A stretch of 64,000 nt of DNA, taken from contig NZ_JABASS010000005.1 of NCBI RefSeq assembly GCF_016107545.1, positions 62,001 to 126,000 of the forward strand, written 5' to 3'. Each line of letters starts with the position of its first letter. Within the stretch, counting starts at the first letter, position 1. The notes below the pieces were generated by a model. That model was given only the letters and a program-made list of their open reading frames with translations. It was not told the DNA's origin and searched no databases. The position numbers were made by a program, and so were the translations under genes. The DNA comes from Psychrobacter namhaensis (lineage in GTDB: Bacteria > Pseudomonadota > Gammaproteobacteria > Pseudomonadales > Moraxellaceae). Positions 38,774-46,610 of this stretch are shown here, one piece after another.

Positions 38774-39916
38774 TTAATAGGGGTTATTTTCTTCAATTTT
38801 GACACTCGTCATAATTGAGCGTACTTGGCAGGGCGTTATTTGCTGCCTGATATCAACCAGCTTCGGTTTATCGGTCAGTCCTAACCAATAAGAAAAACCG
38901 ACTTGTGTTAAATCCACACCGCTGTGAATCGTATAACCAATGCCGCCGGAAGGACGGCTATTAATCTCCAGCACACGATGTTGACCATCATCATCGGCTT
39001 TGGTTTGTACACTCACGATGCCATCACAGCCAAAGGCTTTAATCAATGGAATGACGACATCCATGACGGATTGCTCGTAGCTGATATGCTGAATTTTCCC
39101 GGTTTTATAGCGTGTGATCGCGGCTAAAACGTCACCATATTCGCAGACCACATCGATAGAGTACTCTTGTCCAGATAAATAAGGCATGAGTAGCATAGGG
39201 ATAGGGCGTTCATGCACCATCAGACTGTTTGCATAGGCATTTTTAAACTGAGCCGTATTGATTTTTTTCTCTTCGGTGAAGTATAAGTGCTCAAAGCTGT
39301 CATATTGCTCAGCCGCCTCTTTATCTGAATCAAGTCGCCAAAACCCTTGTGCGAAAATACCAGTGACGGGTTTGACACATAACGGCTGATGACCGTGTTC
39401 GGCAAGTAAAGCCTCAAGCTCTACCATATTATCAAAGCGCCAAGCATCAGCGACGGGGATGCCGTGCTGGTGACAGTGTTGCATAAAGGCAAACTTGTCA
39501 TCGATCGACTCCAGTGCCGATACGCTGGTTGCGCCCGTCAATAGACGAATACCTGCTGCGGCAAATGTTTCGCGGTGCGCTTCATAATCAATACCATTGC
39601 GACCAGTCAGCAACACCTTAACCTTGCTCTGCTGGGCTTGCTCCAATACGAACTGCCAGCGAGGTACAGCAGACTCACTGGTCGGCAGTGTATCGTCGTC
39701 TATAGCCGCTTTATGTGGCTCACGATAAGTGCGATCAGCGAACTCAAAAATCTCAGGTCTATCATGACGGTGTGAGGCGATAATGGTAAACGGGGTATCA
39801 GAGTAGGCTTTTAACGTTTGTAGGCTGGCCAACATATCGCGCTGGCTTGACTGACCTTCAGCCAACCAAGCGGCTGTTGACGTTATATGATTGCTATCGT
39901 TAGCAGGGTTATCCAT
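38774..39916 (-). CDS. ATP-grasp enzyme of the Ter-linked module
   Basis: A 380-residue ligase-like enzyme that would join a carboxylate and an amine or thiol via an acyl-phosphate. It has a pre-ATP-grasp half (FTIIASHRHDRPEIFEFADR), the ATP-binding lid PLCVKPVTGIFAQGFWRL, LMPYLSGQEYSIDVVCEYGD and the metal site RVLEINSRPSGGIGY. It is first in the operon; the gap to the PRTase gene is about 160 bases. Divergent from the TerA-like gene at 40253. The product of the pathway is not established; the nucleoside-like metabolite idea comes from genome-context work on Ter systems. Confidence 0.84.
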   Translation of the reverse strand: MDNPANDSNHITSTAAWLAEGQSSQRDMLASLQTLKAYSDTPFTIIASHRHDRPEIFEFADRTYREPHKAAIDDDTLPTSESAVPRWQFVLEQAQQSKVKVLLTGRNGIDYEAHRETFAAAGIRLLTGATSVSALESIDDKFAFMQHCHQHGIPVADAWRFDNMVELEALLAEHGHQPLCVKPVTGIFAQGFWRLDSDKEAAEQYDSFEHLYFTEEKKINTAQFKNAYANSLMVHERPIPMLLMPYLSGQEYSIDVVCEYGDVLAAITRYKTGKIQHISYEQSVMDVVIPLIKAFGCDGIVSVQTKADDDGQHRVLEINSRPSGGIGYTIHSGVDLTQVGFSYWLGLTDKPKLVDIRQQITPCQVRSIMTSVKIEENNPY

Positions 39917-40252
39917 AGTGCTCTCTTGTCATCAGTTTTAGATATCGTTGGATAACTCAGTGTCGTCATCGCAAAACCATTAGCAATATAAGTAAGACCC
40001 CAATTTGGCTTAGCAAAGTGGAAAAACCAAGCCTTAATACTGCTGATAGCAGGGACTATTATATACAAATGCTACGCGTTATAAACACTCCTAACAAAAT
40101 AGCCTTAAGTATTTATACGGCGATTTCTTGACGGTTTTTAACAGCTCGTTGAATGGATAGGTAGATTAAAACAAAAACGCATCCGTGCTACTATGTGATG
40201 ATAACGGGCAGCATAAACACAGCAATATAATAAACCACTGAAAGGACATATC
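39917..40252. promoter_or_regulatory. divergent promoter region of the Ter metabolite operon and the TerA-like gene
   Basis: About 335 bases between genes read in opposite directions. It is AT-rich with many -10-like strings (TATTATA near 40060, TACTAT at 40189), but no promoter pair with good spacing is clear. GAAAGGACATATC is the ribosome site of the plus gene. No palindrome like that in the terE promoter was found here. Confidence 0.45.
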
Positions 40253-41545
40253 ATGAGCCAAACCGAACCTCAAAAATTAATCGCAGGGGCCAATGCGCCA
40301 CTACCGACGGATAGTATTAGCATTCGTATTTTAAGCCAAAGCGCCGTTGATTGCGCTGCTTATCGCCTGACTACTGACGGTAAGGTACGTGGTGATGGCG
40401 ACATGATTTTTTATGGGCAAACCCGTAGCGATGACGGTAGTGTTAGCTTTCGAGGCCATGATAGCGATGGATTTTTTGATATTAACTTACCAGCGCAGCC
40501 TACGAGTATTGAAAAGATAGCACTCGCTTTTTCTAGTGCACAAACGCTAGCGCAAGTCGGTGATGTAGATATTCAGGTGTTACAGGGCAGCCAAGTGCTG
40601 ATGACTTGTCAATTAATCGCTACTGGGCGTAACGAAAAAGCGATTATCTTAGCTGAGTGTTATCGTCGGCAGGGCGGCTGGAAGTTTCGTTTTATTGCTC
40701 AAGGTTTTGAGGGCGGGCTAAAACCGTTGTCTGAGCACTTCGGTGTTGACATTGCCGACGAAGCGCCAGCTCAGCCTCAAGCTCAAAACCAATCACAGAG
40801 CCAATCACAGAATCAGTCTCAACCTATCAACACACAGCGTCCAATCAATACCCAAAAAGCGGGTAGTGCCTCTCCATCTAACACGCCACCGCCGATCCCA
40901 GCCAGTCCCTCAATCAATTTAAGTAAAATCACTTTAACCAAAAATCAATCTAGCATCAATCTTAAAAAGCGCGATGATTTTGGTAAAATCTCTGTCAACC
41001 TAAACTGGAACCAGCGGCCAGAGACGGATAAGCAAGCGCCTAAAAAAGGGCTATTAGGCGATTTGTTTAAGTCGCATAAAGCAGGGGGTATCGATCTTGA
41101 TGTCGGCGCGATGATTCATCTGAAAAACGGTGAAAAGACGCTCATTCAAGCGCTAGGCAATCGTTTTGGCAGTTTGCAATCCGCCCCTTATGTTTGCTTG
41201 CGCGCTGATGACAGAACGGGGCAGATAAGCGGCGGTGAGTGGCTCGATATCAACGGTCAGCAGTGGTCGCAGATTGAGGAAGTCTTTATCTTTGCTTTTA
41301 TTTATGATGGTGCGCCAAATTGGGCGCAAACAGATGGGGTAGTGACCATTCATGTGCCAGAGCAGCCACCGATTGAAACGCGTCTAACAGAAGGGACAGG
41401 CAATTTGCCGATGTGTGCCATTGCGCGTTTGGTCAATCAGCAAGGCAGTATTAATGTTGAGCGTATCAATCAGTACTTTCAGGGACATCAAGAGATGGAT
41501 AAAGCCTTTAATTGGGGGTTTAGCTGGAAGCGTGGACGTAAATAG
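40253..41545 (+). CDS. terA: TerA-like protein with two TerD-type domains
   Basis: A 430-residue stress protein. Domain 1 (about residues 5-165) has the TerD pattern RGDGDMIFYGQTRSDDGSV and WKFRFIAQGFEGGLKPLS. A Gln/Ser-rich low-complexity linker (about 175-225) follows. Domain 2 (about 230-425) has ISVNLNWN, GGIDLDVGAMIHLKNGEK and the ending DKAFNWGFSWKRG. TerD domains bind calcium through Asp-rich loops, several of which are visible. The two-domain arrangement resembles TerA of tellurite-resistance operons. It is transcribed away from the metabolite operon. A strong terminator follows at 41569-41608. Confidence 0.8.
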   Translation: MSQTEPQKLIAGANAPLPTDSISIRILSQSAVDCAAYRLTTDGKVRGDGDMIFYGQTRSDDGSVSFRGHDSDGFFDINLPAQPTSIEKIALAFSSAQTLAQVGDVDIQVLQGSQVLMTCQLIATGRNEKAIILAECYRRQGGWKFRFIAQGFEGGLKPLSEHFGVDIADEAPAQPQAQNQSQSQSQNQSQPINTQRPINTQKAGSASPSNTPPPIPASPSINLSKITLTKNQSSINLKKRDDFGKISVNLNWNQRPETDKQAPKKGLLGDLFKSHKAGGIDLDVGAMIHLKNGEKTLIQALGNRFGSLQSAPYVCLRADDRTGQISGGEWLDINGQQWSQIEEVFIFAFIYDGAPNWAQTDGVVTIHVPEQPPIETRLTEGTGNLPMCAIARLVNQQGSINVERINQYFQGHQEMDKAFNWGFSWKRGRK

Positions 41546-41568
41546 CTTTTAATAGTGTTTTTTCATAT

Positions 41569-41608
41569 AAACAATCAGCCCGTCTATTACTAGACGGGCT
41601 GATTGTTT
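41569..41608. terminator. bidirectional terminator between terA and terZ
   Basis: An 18-bp perfect stem starting AAACAATCAGCCCGTCTA with a TTAC loop, between converging genes. The T-run is short, but the hairpin is very stable. Confidence 0.88.
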
Positions 41609-41655
41609 ATAGATCTATAAATGATAGCTCTACGAGCTGTCTTCAGACAAGCGGC

Positions 41656-42264
41656 TTAAGCGTGCGGTGTGATAGCCGGCATTAAGTCATGGAAGGTACG
41701 ACCAGAAGCCGTCTCACCAATTGCGTGCATTTTCCATTCATTATTGTGGCGATACACTTTTGCCATAATCATCGCCGTGTGCCCGCCTTGCGCTGACAAG
41801 TTATAGCGTGCGACCTCAGCGTTATTATTGGCGTTAATAATACGACAGAATGCATTTTCTACCGTTTCAAATGTCTGACCAGTAAAGCTATTAACAGTAA
41901 ATACGAGCGATATAACGTTAGCAGGTACTTTTGAGAGGTCAACGTTGATGACTTCATCATCACCATCACCGGCACCAGTGCGGTTGTCACCTGTATGAAC
42001 GATGCTGCCGTCTTTTGATTTGAGCTGACTGAACCAAATGGCATCGATGGCTTGTTTGTTACTATCGAACATGATGCAAGAAGCATCCAAGTCGATAGAA
42101 TCGCCGCCGCTACCACCACCAAATAACTTGCCTAAGAATCCCCCTTTTTTGTCTTGTGGGCCTTGTGCAACATCCCAGCCTAGACCCAGTTTTACTTGGG
42201 TAAGCTCGCCGCCAGCTTCTTTGTTTAGGGAGATTTTTTGTCCCTTTTGTAAACTAACTGCCAT
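41656..42264 (-). CDS. terZ: TerZ-like TerD-family stress protein
   Basis: A 202-residue TerD-domain protein. KLGLGWDVAQGPQDKKGGFL, the glycine-rich insert LFGGGSGGDSIDLDASCIMF, then [20 protein letters not shown] and NSFTGQTFETVENAFCRIIN match E. coli TerZ closely, including the C-terminal GRTFHDLMPAI. The DxD and GDGDDE residues would bind calcium. Cytoplasmic, associated with tellurite, colicin and phage resistance. AAGGAGT precedes the ATG at 42264. It precedes no minus gene in the window, so it is the last gene of its unit, 60 bases downstream of the AIM24 gene. Confidence 0.88.
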   Translation of the reverse strand: MAVSLQKGQKISLNKEAGGELTQVKLGLGWDVAQGPQDKKGGFLGKLFGGGSGGDSIDLDASCIMFDSNKQAIDAIWFSQLKSKDGSIVHTGDNRTGAGDGDDEVINVDLSKVPANVISLVFTVNSFTGQTFETVENAFCRIINANNNAEVARYNLSAQGGHTAMIMAKVYRHNNEWKMHAIGETASGRTFHDLMPAITPHA

Positions 42265-42326
42265 GTGATACTCCTTATAATAATTGTGAATTGAGAGCTG
42301 AGTAAATCTACGGTTACGAAATACAG

Positions 42327-43079
42327 TTATAAAATATTATCTAAAAAACCACCACCGCCGCCGCGTCCGCCTGAGCTAGTGCCTAAGATACTTTGTAGCC
42401 AGCCTTGATAACTGTCACGATTGCGCGAACAAATAATGACCTTACCTGTACCTGAGAAGTTCAGTACCATCCCTTCGCCACTGGTGACCGAATTGATAAT
42501 ATTGCTCATGATGCCTTTTTTCTTACTGGTCGATACGGACAGCTTATAATCGAGGTTTGAGTCCCAACATACCACATGACCATTGTCGATAATCACATCT
42601 TTATCAGGGGTCACCTCAATCTCAAACAGCGAGCCAAAACCTGACACGACTACTTGACCTTGACCTTGTGTCTGCATGACCATAAAGCCGCCCGTATCCC
42701 CAAACACGGCTCCGCCTAAGTTACGCTGAATATTGGCTCTGATATCGACGCCTGTCTGGGCGGCAACAAAGGCGCCATCACTCAACGTATATTGCTGTTT
42801 TCCGACATCGATGATTTGCATGTCGCCGTCCAGTGTCGGCGCAAGCAAACAGTCGCCTTCACCATGCACAGCTTCGATCTGCTGCTGAAACAATGACTCG
42901 TCGTTAGCAAAGCGGCGCATCAATGACTGCATAAGGCCACCTTGCAGCTTACCTTTTAGCTCAAGATTAGACTCCATCATGACCATCGCATTGGCTTCAC
43001 AATAGATTGAATCGCCTTTTTGTAGATTGCAGTGCAAAAAAGGTTCAATGGTACCGATTAAGCTAAACGTTGCGGTCAT
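42327..43079 (-). CDS. AIM24 family protein (TIGR00266) in the ter cluster
   Basis: A 250-residue beta-helix protein of the AIM24/TIGR00266 family. GDSIYCEANAMVMMESNLEL, FQQQIEAVHGEGDCLLAPTL, TGGFMVMQTQGQGQVVVSGF and the Gly-rich tail SSGGRGGGGGFLDNIL are visible. Members bind TerD genes in many genomes; no enzyme activity is known, and the fold is like tryptophan RNA-binding attenuator proteins. AAGGACTGG lies upstream of the ATG at 43079. It is probably co-transcribed with terZ, which lies 62 bases downstream. Confidence 0.85.
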   Translation of the reverse strand: MTATFSLIGTIEPFLHCNLQKGDSIYCEANAMVMMESNLELKGKLQGGLMQSLMRRFANDESLFQQQIEAVHGEGDCLLAPTLDGDMQIIDVGKQQYTLSDGAFVAAQTGVDIRANIQRNLGGAVFGDTGGFMVMQTQGQGQVVVSGFGSLFEIEVTPDKDVIIDNGHVVCWDSNLDYKLSVSTSKKKGIMSNIINSVTSGEGMVLNFSGTGKVIICSRNRDSYQGWLQSILGTSSGGRGGGGGFLDNIL

Positions 43080-43200
43080 GAGTAGCCAGTCCTTATTCTA
43101 ATGTGTGTAATATGGGTGCTTGATAGATAGGGTGTTAAATAATGGATTCTTTTAACGTTTTTTCTCTGCTTGCTGAAATTTGCGTGAACCAATTACATTG

Positions 43201-43240
43201 AAAGCCATCAAACGCTTCAGTAAGGCGCACTTGATGGCTT
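43201..43240 (-). other. hairpin between terE and the AIM24 gene
   Basis: Stem AAAGCCATCAA/TTGATGGCTT with a 19-base loop, just left of the perfect palindrome at 43247-43272. It could end the terE transcript, but no long T-run follows. Confidence 0.5.
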
Positions 43241-43246
43241 ATCTAC

Positions 43247-43272
43247 AGTGCAATCAGACGTCTGATTGCACT
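43247..43272. repeat. 26-bp perfect palindrome downstream of terE
   Basis: The 13-base arm AGTGCAATCAGAC is followed directly by its complement with no loop. It sits about 40 bases past the terE stop. It might form a hairpin in mRNA or bind a dimeric protein. Function unknown. Confidence 0.75.
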
Positions 43273-43308
43273 CACTAATTTATGAAACGATAAAGGGTGA
43301 TCTTAGCG

Positions 43309-43884
43309 TTAAACGTTGACGCCATAAGAGGCCGCTAATGGACCAAGACCGCCACTGAAGCCTTGACCGACCGCGCGGAACTTCCAGTCACCACTGTGAC
43401 GATATAATTCGCCAAAAATCATCGCAGTTTCGGTACTGCCATCTTCTGACAAGTCATAACGAGCGATTTCAGCGTTACCAGTGTCGTTTATAACGCGGAT
43501 GTAAGCGTCACCAACTTGACCAAAGTTTTGGTTACGGCCTTGACCTTCATAAATGATGGCGCAGATCGCTACTTTACTGACATCAGCTGGGATGTTAGCA
43601 AGGTTGATTTTGATTTTTTCGTCATCGCCATCACCTTCGCCAGTACGGTTATCACCAGTATGTTCAACGGCACCGTTGTCTGATTTTAAGTTGTTAAAGA
43701 AAATGAAGTCTTGGTCATTACGAACTTTACCAGCTTCATTGACCAAAAAACCAATCGCATCCAAATCAAATTCTTGGCCATCAGTGGCACGTGGATCCCA
43801 GCCAAGACCGACTGTAATATTGGTTAAACCTGGCGCTTCTTTTGATAAGTTTACGTTGCCGCCTTTTGTTAAGCTAATAGCCAT
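43309..43884 (-). CDS. terE: TerE-like TerD-family stress protein
   Basis: A 191-residue single-domain TerD protein. The start [17 protein letters not shown] is fixed by AAAGGAT 6 bases before the ATG at 43884; a longer frame to 44079 is not supported. [40 protein letters not shown] and [20 protein letters not shown] match TerE of tellurite operons, and the DLD and GDGDDE segments are calcium ligands. Its own promoter lies at 44024-44052 with an embedded palindrome. Role in envelope stress and tellurite resistance is known for the family but the mechanism is open. Confidence 0.9.
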   Translation of the reverse strand: MAISLTKGGNVNLSKEAPGLTNITVGLGWDPRATDGQEFDLDAIGFLVNEAGKVRNDQDFIFFNNLKSDNGAVEHTGDNRTGEGDGDDEKIKINLANIPADVSKVAICAIIYEGQGRNQNFGQVGDAYIRVINDTGNAEIARYDLSEDGSTETAMIFGELYRHSGDWKFRAVGQGFSGGLGPLAASYGVNV

Positions 43885-44023
43885 AGAAATATCCTTTGGA
43901 TTAATAATTGAGTGGATTGGATTATAAGAAAAACGAACTAAAAATAGGTCAGTAAGTAGCGTATGAACCTCAGTGTTTAAATGAATATACCCGTACGCCG
44001 TGCCCTGTCTATCGTTACGTTTT

Positions 44024-44052
44024 ACTATACTAAGCGTTTGCTTAGTAAGCAA
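44024..44052 (-). promoter_or_regulatory. terE promoter with palindromic operator in the spacer
   Basis: Minus-strand -35 TTGCTT (44047-44052), a 17-base spacer and -10 TATAGT (44024-44029). The spacer is almost wholly occupied by the inverted repeat TACTAAGC-N4-GCTTAGTA (44028-44047), which a dimeric repressor could cover and block RNA polymerase. The transcript would have a leader of about 130 bases. No regulator gene is in the window. Confidence 0.65.
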
Positions 44053-44159
44053 GTCGTATTTTGTGTGACTATATGACATCTATCTTTCTGTTTATAACAA
44101 AGTGATATTGATGTTATTGATATAACAGACGTAGTTTAGTTATTTATCTGAATATGATT

Positions 44160-44165
44160 TATAAT
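44160..44165 (+). promoter_or_regulatory. -10 element of the yhhQ promoter
   Basis: Perfect TATAAT placed so that transcription would start at about 44172, right at the 5' end of the preQ1 aptamer. The -35 is weak (TAGTTA-like). Confidence 0.6.
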
Positions 44166-44172
44166 AGCGCGC

Positions 44173-44204
44173 TCAGGTTCCCTCTACCCTGATGTAAAAA
44201 AAGG
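44173..44204 (+). promoter_or_regulatory. preQ1-I riboswitch (translational) in the yhhQ leader
   Basis: The leader reads TCAGGTTCCCTCTACCCTGA and then a T-G-T step into an A-run ending AAGG. Arms TCAGG (44173-44177) and CCTGA (44188-44192) form the five-pair P1 stem. The loop CCU (44181-44183) can pair with AGG (44202-44204) as the P2 pseudoknot. The GGTTC, ACCCT and A-rich tail are the class I preQ1 consensus. AGG is also the ribosome site, 7 bases before the yhhQ ATG, so ligand binding would shut off translation. The downstream gene is a preQ0/preQ1 transporter, as expected. Not confirmed by a model search. Confidence 0.82.
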
Positions 44205-44211
44205 CCACTTT

Positions 44212-44871
44212 ATGACTATTAGTACTGTTTTGACAACCCCCATTGAACCCATTCGCTATAGCCGCGCTCTATTTTGGCTGGTCAGCCTGCATATCTTTAT
44301 CATCGCTAGTAGTAACTACTTGGTGCAGATACCTGTGGAGCTGTTTGGCTTTATCACCACATGGGGCGCCGTCACCTTTCCTTTTATCTTTTTGATTACT
44401 GATTTGACCGTGCGTGTCTTTGGTCAGCATTTAGCAAGACGCATTATCTTTTTTGCGATGCTGCCTGCGCTGGTGATTTCTTATTATTTTTCAGTGGTGT
44501 TTTTAAATGGTCAATTTATTGGTCATGAGCACCTGTTAGATTTTAATCTGTTTGTCTTTCGCATTGTGCTTGCAAGCTTTAGTGCTTATGTCGTCGGTCA
44601 GCTGTTAGATATCCAAGTGTTCAATAGATTGCGCCGTCTTAGCGTCTGGTGGATTGCGCCCTTAGCATCGACGTTTATTGGTAATCTGGTCGATAGCTTT
44701 TGCTTTTTTGCCATCGCTTTTTATAAAAGCCCAGACCCTTTTATGGCGTCGCACTGGGTTGAGATTGGCGCGATGGACTACTTGTTTAAGATAGTGATGG
44801 GCGTGTGTATCTTTTTACCGCTATATGGTGTGGTATTGGCAAAGTTGCAAAAAATGCTGGGAGGGAAGTAA
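44212..44871 (+). CDS. yhhQ: queuosine precursor transporter YhhQ
   Basis: Inner-membrane importer of 7-cyano- and 7-aminomethyl-7-deazaguanine (preQ0/preQ1) used to salvage queuosine precursors. The 219-residue protein has about six membrane segments and the signature SNYLVQIPVELFGFITTWGA, then TFPFIFLITDLTVRVFG and GNLVDSFCFFAIAFYKSPDP. It starts at ATG 44212 behind a preQ1 riboswitch. It sits alone on the plus strand between ter genes read on the minus strand, so it is functionally separate from them. With queE and queC in the window, salvage and de novo synthesis probably coexist. Confidence 0.92.
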   Translation: MTISTVLTTPIEPIRYSRALFWLVSLHIFIIASSNYLVQIPVELFGFITTWGAVTFPFIFLITDLTVRVFGQHLARRIIFFAMLPALVISYYFSVVFLNGQFIGHEHLLDFNLFVFRIVLASFSAYVVGQLLDIQVFNRLRRLSVWWIAPLASTFIGNLVDSFCFFAIAFYKSPDPFMASHWVEIGAMDYLFKIVMGVCIFLPLYGVVLAKLQKMLGGK

Positions 44872-44944
44872 AGATAATAAGGTGAATATAAGTAAATGGC
44901 TAATATAGTCAATCCTAAATAAAAATAGCACACACTATGCCCCA

Positions 44945-45019
44945 TGCTACGGGTATTGATTACGCGCAGCCTCTGTCGGCTGTAGGCACAGAACGCAAGG
45001 GAAATTAATACCCGTAGCA
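44945..45019. repeat. MITE-like palindromic element with 17-bp terminal inverted arms
   Basis: The arms TGCTACGGGTATTGATT (44945-44961) and its complement (45003-45019) match at 16 of 17 bases, the mismatch being at position 14. The 41-base centre has its own short hairpin (TCTGT/ACAGA). The element lies between two convergent genes. It may be a dispersed repeat or a small non-autonomous element. Confidence 0.6.
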
Positions 45020-45218
45020 CTGTACCTATTTTAAAGTGTGTTAACTATACTGTTTTGTATCGTCAGAAAGGACTGTGTTCCCGGTTTTAAAAAATCATCT
45101 TAAAGCAGCGTTTTTAATAAGTGCTAGAGAGTTGTCAGAAGTAATAGATACGATAAAAAACACTTAGTGTGCAAACGCTATATTTATCCCGATACCGATG
45201 GACTTCAAAAATGTATAT

Positions 45219-45255
45219 AAAAACAGGTCATACCAATTGCTTGATATGACCTGTT
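45219..45255 (-). terminator. terminator of the DUF475 (TerC-like) gene
   Basis: AACAGGTCATA/TATGACCTGTT stem with a 12-base loop, followed on the minus strand by a TTTTTA run, about 65 bases past the stop at 45319. Confidence 0.8.
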
Positions 45256-45318
45256 ATGAATAACGCTTTAAGTTTAAGGAAAAAAGTGGTCACTTCAGTA
45301 CTTCAGATTATCTAAACA

Positions 45319-46383
45319 CTAGGTAATCGACTTTGCTTCTTGCTTACGGTGTCTAAGTGACGCCCATAACGCTAAACCAATAAAGGCAATACCGATAAGA
45401 CCGGTGATCAGCTCAGGTACGTGGAACTTCACAGATAGGAGCATGATGATTGCCAAGGCACCGATGGCATAATGCGCGCCATGCTCAAGATAGATAAACT
45501 CATCAAGCGTTCCTTTATCTACCAAAAAGATAGTCATAGAACGTACGAACATTGCACCAATGGCGAGACCCAGCATAATAACGATAACGTCATTGGTAAT
45601 GGCAAACGCCCCAATCACACCATCGAAACTAAAAGAGGCGTCAAGCACTTCTAAGTATAAGAAACCAATAATACCGCCTTTCATAATGGCGCTAGTTGCC
45701 GCACCAGTACTATTGCCCTGCGCATCCAATTCTTCTTCAAGATCGCCCTCAAGCATACCAGAAACTACTTGTACACCTAAATAAACCAAGATACCCCAAA
45801 CGCCCGCGATCAACACGGCAGAAGCTTGTTCAGCGGTTGCCCAAGACACTGAGATCATCAAGACGATAAGCGCAACGAAGACGCTCATAGCATCCACTTT
45901 GCCCAGCTTGGCTAAACGGCTCTCTAGCCACTCAAACCAATGCACGTCTTTGTCATCGAACACAAAGTTTAAGAAGACAAGTAGTAAGAAAATACCACCA
46001 AAGGCTGAAATTTCCGCATGGTGCGCCATTAATCTTGCTGAATACTCTTCAGGATTGTTCAATGCCAAATCGATAACCTGCATCATGCCAAGATCTGCCG
46101 TGACGGCGACGATGACAATGGGGAATACCAAGCGCATACCGAATACAGCGATCAAAATACCAACAGTTAAAAATATTTTTTTCCAAAATTCGTCCCAGCC
46201 TTTAAGGACTGAAGCATTGACCACCGCATTATCAAACGATAATGAAATCTCCATGACGGCCAAAATAGCGGTAATAGATAAGGTGGCTAACATGCCGCCA
46301 ATACCGCCATGTGAATATCCCCACCATGCCGCTACCGCTAAGGCAATGGCCGTGAAGATAAAGTCTAAATAAAAATGTCTCAT
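45319..46383 (-). CDS. TerC-superfamily DUF475 membrane protein in the ter cluster
   Basis: Inner-membrane protein of 354 residues with about 8-9 membrane segments. Two repeated acidic motifs, AVMEISLSFDNAVVNASVLK (residues about 45-65) and EVLDASFSFDGVIGAFAI (about 255), hold Asp/Asn and Asp residues in the membrane and are the marks of the TerC/DUF475 superfamily. Members may export manganese or other divalent metals or assist membrane protein folding; the role here is inferred. AGGATG precedes the ATG at 46383; the longer frame to 46464 is not used. It lies 228 bases downstream of terD and may be expressed with it. Confidence 0.87.
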   Translation of the reverse strand: MRHFYLDFIFTAIALAVAAWWGYSHGGIGGMLATLSITAILAVMEISLSFDNAVVNASVLKGWDEFWKKIFLTVGILIAVFGMRLVFPIVIVAVTADLGMMQVIDLALNNPEEYSARLMAHHAEISAFGGIFLLLVFLNFVFDDKDVHWFEWLESRLAKLGKVDAMSVFVALIVLMISVSWATAEQASAVLIAGVWGILVYLGVQVVSGMLEGDLEEELDAQGNSTGAATSAIMKGGIIGFLYLEVLDASFSFDGVIGAFAITNDVIVIMLGLAIGAMFVRSMTIFLVDKGTLDEFIYLEHGAHYAIGALAIIMLLSVKFHVPELITGLIGIAFIGLALWASLRHRKQEAKSIT

Positions 46384-46610
46384 GACACATCCTGTCTGGT
46401 TGCGTAAAGCTAAGGTCGGTCTAGTATAGACACACACCACAAAAAAGCGGCTATTGCTAACCACTTTTTATACATAAATTCAAATGAAACATAGCGCATT
46501 ATTGGTCATTTGGCTACCAATAATTGTGGCTATTTTGCAACTATAAATGTCGTAAAATTTGGACAAGTTAACTGTGCCAATAGTCGCTTAGACATCAGTA
46601 GTTAAGTGAT

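Larger units (their letters stand above)
44872..45318. other. intergenic region between yhhQ and the DUF475 gene
   Basis: About 450 bases between converging genes. It holds a 75-base palindromic element (44945-45019) and the terminator of the DUF475 gene (45219-45255). No gene is convincing; an 80-codon frame on the minus strand covers the palindrome but has no family resemblance. Confidence 0.5.

Noticed and set aside
43885-44079. N-terminal extension of terE to 44079
   Set aside because: The extension crosses the promoter and palindrome; the conserved TerD start has a good ribosome site at 43884.
44778-45020. 80-codon minus-strand frame crossing the palindromic element
   Set aside because: It runs over the yhhQ 3' end and the inverted repeat; not gene-like.
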